A DNA stretch of 64,000 bases, from the NCBI RefSeq assembly GCF_024806495.1, contig NZ_JANUFF010000003.1, positions 248,001 through 312,000 on the forward strand, read 5' to 3'. A program made the position numbers and the translations under genes. Positions 47,309 to 55,703 of the stretch are shown here, in pieces. The stretch's first letter is position 1. Each line of letters opens with the position of its first letter. Below the pieces are notes generated by a model that worked only from the letters and a program-made list of their open reading frames with translations, was not told where the DNA came from and did no database searches. The stretch is from Chryseobacterium sp. JUb7 (GTDB lineage Bacteria > Bacteroidota > Bacteroidia > Flavobacteriales > Weeksellaceae).

Positions 47309-49090
47309 ATGTCAGATATTATTCAGCTTTTACCGGATCATGTAGCCAACCAAATTGCGGCAGGAGAGGTGGTGCAGAGACCAGCATCTATCGTGAAAGA
47401 ACTTTTGGAAAATGCTATTGATGCAGAAGCTACCAAAATAGAGTTGATCCTTAGAGATGCCGGAAAAAATCTGATACAGGTTGTAGATGATGGGAAGGGG
47501 ATGTCTGAAACAGATGCCAGAATGGCGTTTGAAAGACATGCGACATCCAAAATCCGAGGTACAGAAGATATTTTTAAGATTATAACGAAAGGATTTCGTG
47601 GTGAGGCACTGGCTTCTATTGCCGCGGTTTCTCAGGTTGAATTACGAACAAAACAGAAAACTGCTACAATTGGCACCAATATCTATATTGAAGGAGGTGT
47701 TTTTCAGTTTCAGGATCCGATACAAACTGCAGAAGGTTCTAATTTTTTAGTTAAAAATCTGTTTTATAATGTTCCTGCCAGAAGGAAGTTTCTTAAAAAT
47801 AATAATGTCGAATTCAGACATGTAATTGATGAATTTCAGCGTATTGCATTAGCTCATGAAAGTCTTGAGTTTTCTTTGTTTCATGATGACGAAGCGATTT
47901 TCAGACTGAGAAAAGGAAGCTTAATGCAGCGTATTGTAGATGTTTTCGGAAGAAAATTACAACCGCAGTTAATTCCTATTAAAGAAGATATTATCTGGTG
48001 TAAGCTTCAGGGATTTGTCGCCAAGCCGGAAGGTGCTAAAAAGACCCGGGGAGAGCAGTTTCTTTTTGTAAACGGCAGGTATTTTAAAAGTCCATATTTT
48101 AATAAAGCGGTTCAGGAAGCTTTTGAAGGATTATTGTTGCCGGGCTATGTTCCGACATTTTTCCTTTATTTAGATCTTGATCCTGAAAAAATAGATGTTA
48201 ATATTCATCCGCAGAAAACGGAAGTAAAATTTGAGGATGAGCACCTTATTTTTGCTTTAATCCGTTCTACGATAAAAAGATCTTTAGGGATTTATAATGT
48301 AGCTCCAAGTCTTGATTTTGAGAGAGATCCTGAATTGGACAGCATGATGAATTCTTCTCCAAGTAAAAGCAATGGTGGAGGAATGATCAAAATGCCTGAG
48401 ATTATCGTCGATAAAGATTACAATCCGTTTTTGGAAGAAAGAGAGGTTTTTAATCAGGGAGAAATTCAGAACCTGACAGAGATGTACCATACCAATATCA
48501 CGGCCGAGCCTTCAAAAATCAATCTTTTTGAAGATGAAGATTTTGATGAAGATCTGATGAGGTTGCCCAATGGATATTGGTTATTCAATAAAGGGGACAG
48601 AACGTTGATGCTGGATTTAGGAAGAATGCACAGACTGATGGTTTCTGAAAGCAGTAAGCCTACTAAAAAAAGTGCGACAGGCAGTCATGCACTGCTATTT
48701 TCTTTGGAATACCACATGAATGAGATTGAGAATACAAAGTATAAATCGATCAAGAAATATCTTCCGGAGCTGGGCTTTGAGATGAGTGTGGCTCATGAAA
48801 GCGTATTGAGAATAGATGCCGTTCCTGAAGGATTGAAAGAGACTCAGGTAATGAAATTCCTTGAAAATCTTTTTGAGATTCTGGAGTACAAAACGGAAGA
48901 AGAGTTTATGCAGTTTTATCAAAATCAATGGGGTAAGCTGCAGTCGAAATCGAGATTTGATTTTATTTATAAAAAAGATGCGGAACAGCTTATCAAAGAT
49001 TTTACGGCATTAGGTTTCCCGGAGTTTTTACCCAACGGAAAAAGATGCTTCTTTGAAGTTCCTTTTAATGATTTTAAAAATAAATTTTAA
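47309..49090 (+). CDS. mutL: DNA mismatch repair protein MutL
   Basis: A 593-residue MutL. The GHKL ATPase is intact: IVKELLENAIDAEA, VVDDGKGM, HATSKI and TKGFRGEALASIAAV, then LFVNGRYF. The variable linker spans about 345-430. The C-terminal dimerisation domain has lost the metal endonuclease motif: where DQHAxxExxxxE is expected it reads LDLGRMHRLMVSES, and the late CPHGRP block reads LPNGKRCFFEVP. It acts with MutS in mismatch repair. Start and reading frame are unambiguous. First gene of a run mutL-rhomboid-EEP-EEP-lipoprotein. Confidence 0.95.
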   Translation: MSDIIQLLPDHVANQIAAGEVVQRPASIVKELLENAIDAEATKIELILRDAGKNLIQVVDDGKGMSETDARMAFERHATSKIRGTEDIFKIITKGFRGEALASIAAVSQVELRTKQKTATIGTNIYIEGGVFQFQDPIQTAEGSNFLVKNLFYNVPARRKFLKNNNVEFRHVIDEFQRIALAHESLEFSLFHDDEAIFRLRKGSLMQRIVDVFGRKLQPQLIPIKEDIIWCKLQGFVAKPEGAKKTRGEQFLFVNGRYFKSPYFNKAVQEAFEGLLLPGYVPTFFLYLDLDPEKIDVNIHPQKTEVKFEDEHLIFALIRSTIKRSLGIYNVAPSLDFERDPELDSMMNSSPSKSNGGGMIKMPEIIVDKDYNPFLEEREVFNQGEIQNLTEMYHTNITAEPSKINLFEDEDFDEDLMRLPNGYWLFNKGDRTLMLDLGRMHRLMVSESSKPTKKSATGSHALLFSLEYHMNEIENTKYKSIKKYLPELGFEMSVAHESVLRIDAVPEGLKETQVMKFLENLFEILEYKTEEEFMQFYQNQWGKLQSKSRFDFIYKKDAEQLIKDFTALGFPEFLPNGKRCFFEVPFNDFKNKF

Positions 49091-49093
49091 AAG

Positions 49094-49834
49094 ATGTTTA
49101 ATAATATACCACCGGTTACAAGAAATATCATCATTCTTAATGTTATTGTTTTTATAATAGCAAATTTCTTGTTTCCGCAATTATATAATTCACTTTCCGG
49201 ATTTTATCCATTTTCACCGAATTTCAAATCATGGCAGATTATTACCCATATGTTTATGCATGGTGGGTTTATGCATATTTTGTTTAATATGTTTACGCTT
49301 TGGAGCTTTGGGCCGATTTTGGAGCAAACATTAGGTGAGAAAAAATATTTAATACTTTATTTTGCAAGTGGGTTAGGGGCATTCTTTTTGTTTAACCTTT
49401 GGAATTTTATTGAGGTACAGCAAATTGTTTCTACTCTGGACAGCTTAGGAATTAATGCTGCTGAAATTTATCCTAAAGCAGCAATTGGATATTCTGGAAA
49501 TTTAAATATTAGTGCGACAACACAGGAAGGACAAGAATTGTCTCAACAGCTGTATATTGCATTAAGAACGCCGATGGTGGGTGCTTCTGGAGCTATTTTT
49601 GGTGTAGTGACTGCTTTTGCAACATTGTATCCAGATTCTAAGATTGCGATGATGTTTATCCCTGTTCCTATTAAAGTTAAATACCTGATGCCGGTTGTCA
49701 TTGCTGTTTCTGTATATTTAGGAGTATCAGGAAACGGAGGTGGAATTGCGCATCTTGCGCACGTAGGTGGTGCTCTGGTCGGCTGGGTTTTAGCAAGAAT
49801 CTGGAAGAAACATTTATACCGATTTAATCCGTAA
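49094..49834 (+). CDS. Rhomboid-family intramembrane serine protease
   Basis: A 246-residue six-TM rhomboid: HMFMHGGFMHILFNMFTLWSFG, the nucleophile loop GASGAIFGVVTAFA, and the catalytic His in GIAHLAHVGGALVGW. The loop between the second and third helices carries an insert of about 55 residues (IEVQQIVSTLDSLGINAAEI). It cleaves membrane-anchored proteins within the bilayer. It starts 4 nt after mutL and ends 10 nt before the first EEP gene. Confidence 0.93.
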   Translation: MFNNIPPVTRNIIILNVIVFIIANFLFPQLYNSLSGFYPFSPNFKSWQIITHMFMHGGFMHILFNMFTLWSFGPILEQTLGEKKYLILYFASGLGAFFLFNLWNFIEVQQIVSTLDSLGINAAEIYPKAAIGYSGNLNISATTQEGQELSQQLYIALRTPMVGASGAIFGVVTAFATLYPDSKIAMMFIPVPIKVKYLMPVVIAVSVYLGVSGNGGGIAHLAHVGGALVGWVLARIWKKHLYRFNP

Positions 49835-49843
49835 CAGATATTC

Positions 49844-50839
49844 ATGAAGGTTCTTCGACTTGTATTTTTAATATTCCATATAGGTATTTTTCTGCTTCTG
49901 TTAGGAATGTTGATGAATGCCTATGTTCCGCCGAAGATATTCCCATGGTTTAATTTGCTTTCTCTGGGCTTTCCTGTTTTGGTGATAGGATATGTTCTGC
50001 TTACTTTTTTCTGGATTTTCAGCTGGAAAAAGAGAGCATTTCTATTTATGTTTCTGGGATTAATCTTTATAGGTCCTGTTAAGAGATGGGTCAATTATTC
50101 GTCGGATAAAAAACAAAGTGCCGATTTAAAAATTGTTTCTTTTAACATAAAGGCAGGAGGTTTCGGTGTTGAAAATATTGAGAAATATATAAATAGCCTT
50201 AATGCTGATGTTGTTTTGCTGCAGGAATACGGAGGTGATAAAAAATATGAATTCACAGGATTGAAAAGTGGCCAGGAAACCCAATTGATTTCAATCTATT
50301 CAAAATATAAGATTATTGATCAAAAACAGCTGATCGACAGCAATTATGAATACAATAATGCCTATGCCAATCAGACTGATATTGAGATAAAAGGAAAGAT
50401 TTACCGCTTTATCAATGTATATCTGCAGCCTTTTAAGTTTGAAAAAAGCATGGTAAAGCTGAATGGAAATAGTGATGCCGATGAGGAAAAGCTAAAAAAT
50501 ATCGTCAAAAGATTAATTCCTACCTTTAAAATGCATCAGGAACAGGTAGAAAAAGTCCGAAAAGGAATAGATAATTCACCTTATCCTGTGATCTTAGTGG
50601 GTGATTTTAATTCGGTTCCCAATTCTTATGAATATTATCATTTATCTGAAGGTTTGAAAGATGCATTTGTTGAAGTTGGAAAAGGAAGTGCTACAAGTTT
50701 TCACGATTATAAATTTCCAATTAGAATTGACTATGTTTTTTCGTCAAAAACAATAGAGCCAATAAGTTATAAAGTAGACCGCTCTGTAAAGCTTTCAGAC
50801 CATTATCCTGTTATTTCGACCTTTAAACTCAATCCTTAA
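49844..50839 (+). CDS. Membrane-anchored EEP-family phosphatase/nuclease (copy 1)
   Basis: A 331-residue protein. Residues 1-90 carry three hydrophobic helices (IFHIGIFLLLLGMLMNAYVPP, LLSLGFPVLVIGYVLL, FMFLGLIFIG); residues 95-331 are an endonuclease/exonuclease/phosphatase domain: VSFNIKAGG, VVLLQEYGG (metal Glu), VGDFNSVPNSYEYY, and SDHYPVISTF (catalytic His). Family members act on DNA, inositol phosphates or sphingolipids. The catalytic domain probably faces the periplasm. A paralogue follows 76 nt downstream. Confidence 0.88.
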   Translation: MKVLRLVFLIFHIGIFLLLLGMLMNAYVPPKIFPWFNLLSLGFPVLVIGYVLLTFFWIFSWKKRAFLFMFLGLIFIGPVKRWVNYSSDKKQSADLKIVSFNIKAGGFGVENIEKYINSLNADVVLLQEYGGDKKYEFTGLKSGQETQLISIYSKYKIIDQKQLIDSNYEYNNAYANQTDIEIKGKIYRFINVYLQPFKFEKSMVKLNGNSDADEEKLKNIVKRLIPTFKMHQEQVEKVRKGIDNSPYPVILVGDFNSVPNSYEYYHLSEGLKDAFVEVGKGSATSFHDYKFPIRIDYVFSSKTIEPISYKVDRSVKLSDHYPVISTFKLNP

Positions 50840-50915
50840 ACTCATAAAAAAACGTTAAAATATTGATCTTGGTAGGGTTTTTGCTTAAAAATCAAAGTAC
50901 CTAGACTGTTTTTTC

Positions 50916-51890
50916 ATGAAGTTTCGCCAGATTCTGTTATTTGTTCATATTACCGTTGCTGTATTACTGTTGTGTACACTCGGAAATGCATGGGTTCCTC
51001 CTAATCTTTTGGGGGCTCTGAATCTGTTGTCACTAGGTTTTCCTTATTTAATATCATTATATATCCTATTAACTTTAGTCTGGGTCGTTAAGCGGAAAAA
51101 AATTGCCATTGCTTTTGTCTTAGGAATATTTCTTTTTTACAATCCGATCAGAAGATGGGTAAATTTTACCCCCAAAACAGCTAATGTTAAAAGTATAAGA
51201 GATATCAAAGTACTTACTTTTAATGTAAAGTATGGAGATTTTGGATGGGACAAGGTTAAAAAATATATCACAGATCAAAATGCAGATATTATTCTGGTAC
51301 AGGAGCGTGATACCAACAGGGCTTTAAGACAGGATCTCGTAAAATATCCTTCGGTTATTCTAAAAACAAAACATAAAATCGTAAGACAGGAAGAGTTGAT
51401 CACAGATAATTCCCGTGGAAATTCCTTTTATGCTGATGTAGATATCAATGGTAAGATCATAAGAATTGTAAATGTATATCTGGAACCATTCAGACTGCAT
51501 AAATCAATGCTTCAGTTTAATGGTTTCGGAAAACAGGCGGGGAAAATTAATGATCTTCTCTCTCACATGATTCCTACTTTTAAGGCGCATGAAGAGCAGA
51601 TCAGAAAAATCAGAAAGGTAGTGGACCTTTCACCTTATCCTGTAATTCTTGCGGGAGATTTCAACTCTGTTCCCAATTCTTATGAATATTATAATTTAGG
51701 GAAGGATCTTCAGGATGCTTTTTTAGAAGCCGGAAACGGAAGTTCTACAAGTTTCCACGATTATAAAGTCCCTTTAAGAATTGATTATATTTTCAGTTCA
51801 AAATCCATCATTCCACTAAGCTATAAAGTAGATCAGTCTGTAAAATTATCGGATCACTATCCTGTAATTGCAGAATTTCTGCTAAATTAG
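50916..51890 (+). CDS. Membrane-anchored EEP-family phosphatase/nuclease (copy 2)
   Basis: A 324-residue tandem paralogue of the preceding protein, with the same three-helix N-terminus (LCTLGNAWVPPNLLGALNLL) and the same active-site blocks: LTFNVKYGDFG, IILVQERD, AGDFNSVPNSYEYYN and SDHYPVIAEF. The two share a GAL/SLGFP helix and the ending KVDxSVKLSDHYPVI but differ between these blocks, indicating an old duplication. Both retain the catalytic residues, so neither is an obvious relic. It overlaps no neighbour; a lipoprotein gene starts 5 nt after its stop. Confidence 0.88.
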   Translation: MKFRQILLFVHITVAVLLLCTLGNAWVPPNLLGALNLLSLGFPYLISLYILLTLVWVVKRKKIAIAFVLGIFLFYNPIRRWVNFTPKTANVKSIRDIKVLTFNVKYGDFGWDKVKKYITDQNADIILVQERDTNRALRQDLVKYPSVILKTKHKIVRQEELITDNSRGNSFYADVDINGKIIRIVNVYLEPFRLHKSMLQFNGFGKQAGKINDLLSHMIPTFKAHEEQIRKIRKVVDLSPYPVILAGDFNSVPNSYEYYNLGKDLQDAFLEAGNGSSTSFHDYKVPLRIDYIFSSKSIIPLSYKVDQSVKLSDHYPVIAEFLLN

Positions 51891-51894
51891 TTCC

Positions 51895-52257
51895 ATGAAA
51901 AATTTTCTGTTTTTAATTATTACTTTTTCTCTTTTTACCCTTTCCTGTTCGAAAAAAGAACCGGATGATTTCTACCCTACGGATACGGCGAAGGCGAGCT
52001 ATGATACTGTACCAAAAGATTCTTTTTCAGCGGGTGCCACTTCTGTTGATATCGTGCGCCAGATAAGAATGTCTTCACAGAAGTACAAGGATTCTTTAAA
52101 AGAGGCCTTAAAAGCTCAGGAGCAGGAGAAAAAGCTAAAAGAAGAATTAGAAAAAGAAAACAAAAAGAAGCAGGAAGAGGAAAAGAAAAAAACTGAACAG
52201 GAAAAGAAGCCGCAAAAATCTGAAACACCAACTTCTTCTGAAACAAAAACGGAATAA
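51895..52257 (+). CDS. Lipoprotein with charged helical tail
   Basis: A 120-residue predicted lipoprotein. The signal peptide ends in the lipobox FTLSC (Cys18) and the mature start C-SKKEPDD has acidic residues typical of Bacteroidetes lipoprotein export signals for surface display. Residues 60-105 are an almost pure Lys/Glu/Gln coiled coil, ending in a Ser/Thr tail. Function unknown. Its position directly after the EEP genes suggests a shared operon. Confidence 0.82.
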   Translation: MKNFLFLIITFSLFTLSCSKKEPDDFYPTDTAKASYDTVPKDSFSAGATSVDIVRQIRMSSQKYKDSLKEALKAQEQEKKLKEELEKENKKKQEEEKKKTEQEKKPQKSETPTSSETKTE

Positions 52258-52277
52258 ATTATTTTAAATTATATAGT

Positions 52278-52688
52278 ATGAAAAAACACATTTTAACAGC
52301 AGGTATCATTTCTTTTTTAATTGTATCATGCACGAAATCAACAACCAAAACCGAGCAGACTGAAAGTCCGGATGGATCAGTTACGACAACTACAACCACG
52401 GTGTCAGAAAGTGGGGTAAATGTAGATACTTCAAAAATTAGCAAGACCAAAGAAGAAGTACAGACGAAAGTAGATGAAGCAGGAAACAAGATCGATGATG
52501 CTGCTCAGAAGGCAAAAGATAAAATAGATGCTACGGCAGATAAAACAAAACAGGACCTTCACAAAGCAGGACAGGATATAAAAACAGAAGCCAATAAAGT
52601 GGGCAAAGATGCGAAAGCCGCCGCTGCAAAAGGGGCTTCAAAGGTAGAAGATGCTGCTAAAAAATTAAAAGACGATTTAAGTAAATAA
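52278..52688 (+). CDS. Lipoprotein with LEA-like 11-mer repeats
   Basis: A 136-residue predicted lipoprotein: lipobox LIVSC with Cys18, a Thr-rich spacer (VTTTTTTVSES), then residues 60-135 of Ala/Lys/Asp-rich 11-mer repeats (KIDDAAQKAKDKIDATADKT, then similar units) that resemble late-embryogenesis-abundant or apolipoprotein-like amphipathic helices. Such proteins are often desiccation- or stress-linked. Function inferred only from composition. A strong terminator follows. Confidence 0.8.
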   Translation: MKKHILTAGIISFLIVSCTKSTTKTEQTESPDGSVTTTTTTVSESGVNVDTSKISKTKEEVQTKVDEAGNKIDDAAQKAKDKIDATADKTKQDLHKAGQDIKTEANKVGKDAKAAAAKGASKVEDAAKKLKDDLSK

Positions 52689-52693
52689 AAGTA

Positions 52694-52722
52694 AAACCGC
52701 AGATTTCTCTGCGGTTTTTTTT
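52694..52722. terminator. Terminator between convergent genes
   Basis: Perfect stem AAACCGCAGA / TCTGCGGTTT with a TTTC loop and eight T. It overlaps the end of the leftward GH3 gene. Confidence 0.9.
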
Positions 52723-54235
52723 ATTTGTTGAGCTCCAGTAAAGGATCAATATATTCTCTGTCGTTGCTTAATCTCGGAACTTTATTCTGACCACCGAGTT
52801 TTCCTTTAGATTCCAGCCAGTGGTAAAAAAGATTGGGCTTTGCAATATGGACAATAGGCCTTTTTAAGGTCATGTTGTTGTATCTCTTTGCTTCGTAGTC
52901 TGAATTGATAGACTTTAAATGCTGATCAAAAATATCAACAAAACGCTCTAAGCTATCCGGTTTTTCACAGAATTCAAAAATCCACTCATGAGCTCCGCCT
53001 TCATTTTCTTTCATGAAAACTGGTGCTCCTGTGAAGTCAGAGACCAATGCATTGGTTTCTTCACAAGCTTTTGAAAGTGCAGATTCTACATTGGTGATCA
53101 TCAGCTCTTCTCCAAAAGCGTTAATATAATGCTTGGTTCTTCCTGTAATTTTAATTCGGAATGGACTGATAGACGTGAAAACCACTGTATCGCCAATTAA
53201 ATATCTCCATAGACCGCCATTGGTTGTAATAACCATTGCGTAGTTTTTTCCGATTTCCACATCTTCCAGGCTTACTACTTTAGGATTTGAAAAGTGGAAT
53301 TGATCCATTGGAATAAACTCATAAAAAATGCCGTAATCGAGCATTAAAAGCATTTCATCACTGTTTGACCTGTCCTGGATTCCGAAAAACCCCTCAGAAG
53401 CATTGTAAATTTCGTAATAATTGATGTTTTTTCCGATGATTTGTTTGTATTGCTCTTTGTATGGTTTAAAGCTGATACCGCCATGGAAAAAAACTTCGAG
53501 ATTAGGCCAGAGCTCGGAAATATTTTTAACATCAGTTTCTTTTAAAACCTTTTGCAAAAGCACCATCATCCAGCTGGGGACACCTAAAATACTTCCGACA
53601 TCTTCATTTTTAACCTCCGAAACGATTGCTTTTAGCTTGCTTTCCCATTCACCCATTAAAGAGACCTTTTTACTTGGAGTGGTGGTAATTTCTACCCAAA
53701 ACGGAAGATTGTCAATCAGGATGGCGGATAAATCCCCAAATTTTGTGTTGAAATCCGCATACAGCTCCGAGCTACCGCCCAAACGTAGATTTTTATTGGT
53801 GAAAAGTTGATTTTCAGGATGGTTATTGGCATAAATGGAAACCATATCTTTTCCTGCCTTCATGTGACAGTATTCAAGACTTTCTGCCGAAATAGGGATG
53901 AATTTACTTCTTGCATTTGTTGTCCCTGAAGACTTGGCAAAATGTTTAATATATCCCGGCCAGCTTACGTCTTTGTACCCCTGTCTTGCTCTTTCAATAT
54001 AAGGTTCAAAATCTTCATAAGTAACAATAGGAACCTTATTTTTAAAGTCCTGATAACTTGATATAGAATTAAAGCCATTCTTCCTCCCATACTCGGTATC
54101 TTCCGCATGAAAAAGTTGTGAAAATAGAATACCTTTCTGAGTTTCAATAGGATGGTCTATGAAATTCTGGATCTGATCTATTCTCTGACGAATAAACCAG
54201 TTTACCACAGTATTGAAAAGTGCTTTCGTTGCCAT
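52721..54235 (-). CDS. GH3 auxin-responsive-promoter family acyl-adenylating enzyme
   Basis: A 504-residue GH3-family protein of the ANL superfamily. The adenylation loop is FAKSSGTTNARSKFIPIS; later blocks include FFHGGISFKPYKEQY, YEIYNASEGFFGIQ (YxASE motif), LWRYLIGDTVVF and FRIKITGRTKHYINAFGEEL. Plant GH3 enzymes conjugate amino acids to hormones; bacterial members probably adenylate and conjugate other carboxylates. Substrate unknown. Monocistronic. Confidence 0.92.
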   Translation of the reverse strand: MATKALFNTVVNWFIRQRIDQIQNFIDHPIETQKGILFSQLFHAEDTEYGRKNGFNSISSYQDFKNKVPIVTYEDFEPYIERARQGYKDVSWPGYIKHFAKSSGTTNARSKFIPISAESLEYCHMKAGKDMVSIYANNHPENQLFTNKNLRLGGSSELYADFNTKFGDLSAILIDNLPFWVEITTTPSKKVSLMGEWESKLKAIVSEVKNEDVGSILGVPSWMMVLLQKVLKETDVKNISELWPNLEVFFHGGISFKPYKEQYKQIIGKNINYYEIYNASEGFFGIQDRSNSDEMLLMLDYGIFYEFIPMDQFHFSNPKVVSLEDVEIGKNYAMVITTNGGLWRYLIGDTVVFTSISPFRIKITGRTKHYINAFGEELMITNVESALSKACEETNALVSDFTGAPVFMKENEGGAHEWIFEFCEKPDSLERFVDIFDQHLKSINSDYEAKRYNNMTLKRPIVHIAKPNLFYHWLESKGKLGGQNKVPRLSNDREYIDPLLELNK

Positions 54236-54293
54236 TTCAACAAATATAACAATATTTGGATTTTCAGAGAATTTTTTATTCTGTTAAATAAAA

Positions 54294-54318
54294 AAACCGC
54301 TACAATTTGTAACGGTTT
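54294..54318 (-). terminator. Terminator of the bacilliredoxin gene
   Basis: Stem AAACCGCTACA / TGTAACGGTTT (10 of 11) with a T-run on the minus strand, just after the stop at 54340. Confidence 0.82.
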
Positions 54319-54339
54319 AGTATGTCGATTTATTGTTTC

Positions 54340-54750
54340 TTAGCAATACTCATCATAAGCAGCCTGAAGATTCGCAGCAATAGCTCCTGCAGGATTTCCT
54401 TCAATGTGGTGTCTTTCAAGCATATGAACCAATTCTCCGTCTTTAAAAAGTGCTACACACGGTGAGCTTGGAGGGAATGGTGCTAAATGCTTTCTTGCCT
54501 CTACCACAGCTTCCGTATCAAAACCTGCGAAAACAGTCGTTAAATGATCCGGCTTTTTATCTCCTGTTAAAGAATATACAACTCCCGGTCTTGCAGCTCC
54601 TGCAGCACATCCGCATACAGAATTGATCACCAATAGAGTAGTTCCTGATTGTTTTAAAGCTTCTTCTACCTGAGCAGGTGATGTTAAATCTTCGAAACCT
54701 TTATCTGTAAGTTCTGCCTTCATTGGCAGTACTAAATCTGTTGGATACAT
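54340..54750 (-). CDS. Bacilliredoxin BrxA/BrxB (YphP/YqiW)
   Basis: Start at ATG 54750 (MYPTDLVLP), 136 aa; the eight-codon extension (MHRLKNKN) is spacer. The thioredoxin-like fold carries the CGC active site in NSVCGCAAGAARPGV and the conserved AFPPSSP..ALFKDGELVHMLERHHIEG. Bacilliredoxins remove bacillithiol or other low-molecular-weight thiols from protein Cys. Many Bacteroidetes make bacillithiol, and a DinB-type protein at 16791 may be related to the same chemistry. Confidence 0.94.
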   Translation of the reverse strand: MYPTDLVLPMKAELTDKGFEDLTSPAQVEEALKQSGTTLLVINSVCGCAAGAARPGVVYSLTGDKKPDHLTTVFAGFDTEAVVEARKHLAPFPPSSPCVALFKDGELVHMLERHHIEGNPAGAIAANLQAAYDEYC

Positions 54751-55157
54751 ATTTTTGTTTTTTAATCTATGCAAAGTTAAACAATTCTTGTCGTTTGTTC
54801 AATACATAAAAACTATCAGAAGATTTAGAAAATAGAATTAATTGAATATTAATAATTTAAATATATTCAAAAAAAAGTGAATTAAAAACGTTAATATTGA
54901 AAAATTATTATTAAATTTGAAATGATTCTGAAAAACAAACGACCATGAAAAAAAGATTTACAACCTTCCCTCTTCAAAATGAAGCATTGAGCTCTGTATA
55001 AAAGCAGATTGGATGAAAGTAAAATAAAATGAAGCCCGAAACGTATACGTTTCGGGCTTCTTTAATCAAATCGATATGCAAAGGATGAATATCCTGGTAA
55101 AATAGTTTGTTTGGGTTGCTTATTGATGCTAAAAAATAGCCAACAATCAACCAACAG
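54751..55157. other. Gap containing a candidate short transcript
   Basis: No conventional gene. It contains a -7 element TAAATTTG (54912-54919), an 18-codon ORF (54945-55001, MKKRFTTFPLQNEALSSV) and a perfect 30-bp palindrome (55031-55060). The remaining DNA is AT-rich, with nothing else recognisable. Confidence 0.55.
54926..55064 (+). ncRNA. Candidate small RNA or micropeptide transcript
   Basis: A promoter-like -7 TAAATTTG at 54912-54919 and a perfect 15-bp stem palindrome at 55031-55060 followed by CTTTAATC would define a transcript of about 135-140 nt. It holds an 18-codon ORF with an A-rich leader. The stem has no loop as drawn and the T-run is weak, so termination is uncertain. Confidence 0.35.
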
Positions 55158-55604
55158 CTACGAAAGCAGCTTTTTCGCCATTTCGGAAATACTTTTTCCG
55201 TCAGACTTTCCAGCAAATGCTTTGGAAGCAACCCCCATTACTTTTCCTAAATCTTTCATAGATTCAGCTCCGGTTTCTGCGATAATCTGCTTCATTTCAG
55301 CCTCCAGTTCTTCCGGTGAAAGCTGTTTTGGTAAAAACTGCTCGATCACTTTCATCTGAGCTTCTTCCACTTCAGCAAGATCGTTTCTTCCCTGAGCCGT
55401 AAATTGCTCATAAGAATCTTTACGCTGCTTGATCATTCTCTGAACAATGGCAATTTCCTGCTCTGCAGAAACTTCAGCGCCTCTGGCTTCCGTTTTTAAT
55501 AATAATATCTGGGATTTTACAGCACGGAGAGAGTCCAAAGCAACTTTATCTTTTGCTCTCATTGCTGTTTTTATAGCTTCGCTTATTGTATTTTCTAAAC
55601 TCAT
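55158..55604 (-). CDS. GatB/YqeY domain protein
   Basis: A 148-residue YqeY-like protein: SLENTISEAIKTAMRAKDKVALDSLRAVKS, MIKQRKDSYEQFTAQGRNDLAEVEEAQMKVIEQFLPKQLS and GKVMGVASKAFAGKSDGKSISEMAKK. YqeY is the helical tail domain of GatB, which binds tRNA in the amidotransferase, here free-standing. It lies downstream of ftsZ with a 99-nt spacer containing an inverted repeat (arms near 55627-55645 and 55675-55698). Confidence 0.92.
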   Translation of the reverse strand: MSLENTISEAIKTAMRAKDKVALDSLRAVKSQILLLKTEARGAEVSAEQEIAIVQRMIKQRKDSYEQFTAQGRNDLAEVEEAQMKVIEQFLPKQLSPEELEAEMKQIIAETGAESMKDLGKVMGVASKAFAGKSDGKSISEMAKKLLS

Positions 55605-55703
55605 GGTTTTTTTCTTTAGGCTTTAGGCAATAAGCAGTAGGCTTTTAAATATTGTTTTCAAGGCATTTATGCCTATAACTTACTGCTTATCGCTTATTGC
55701 AAT

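Noticed and set aside
55031-55060. Terminator of the leftward YqeY gene
   Set aside because: It is almost 100 nt past the stop and lacks a strong T-run on that strand, so I list it as part of a candidate small transcript while accepting the alternative.
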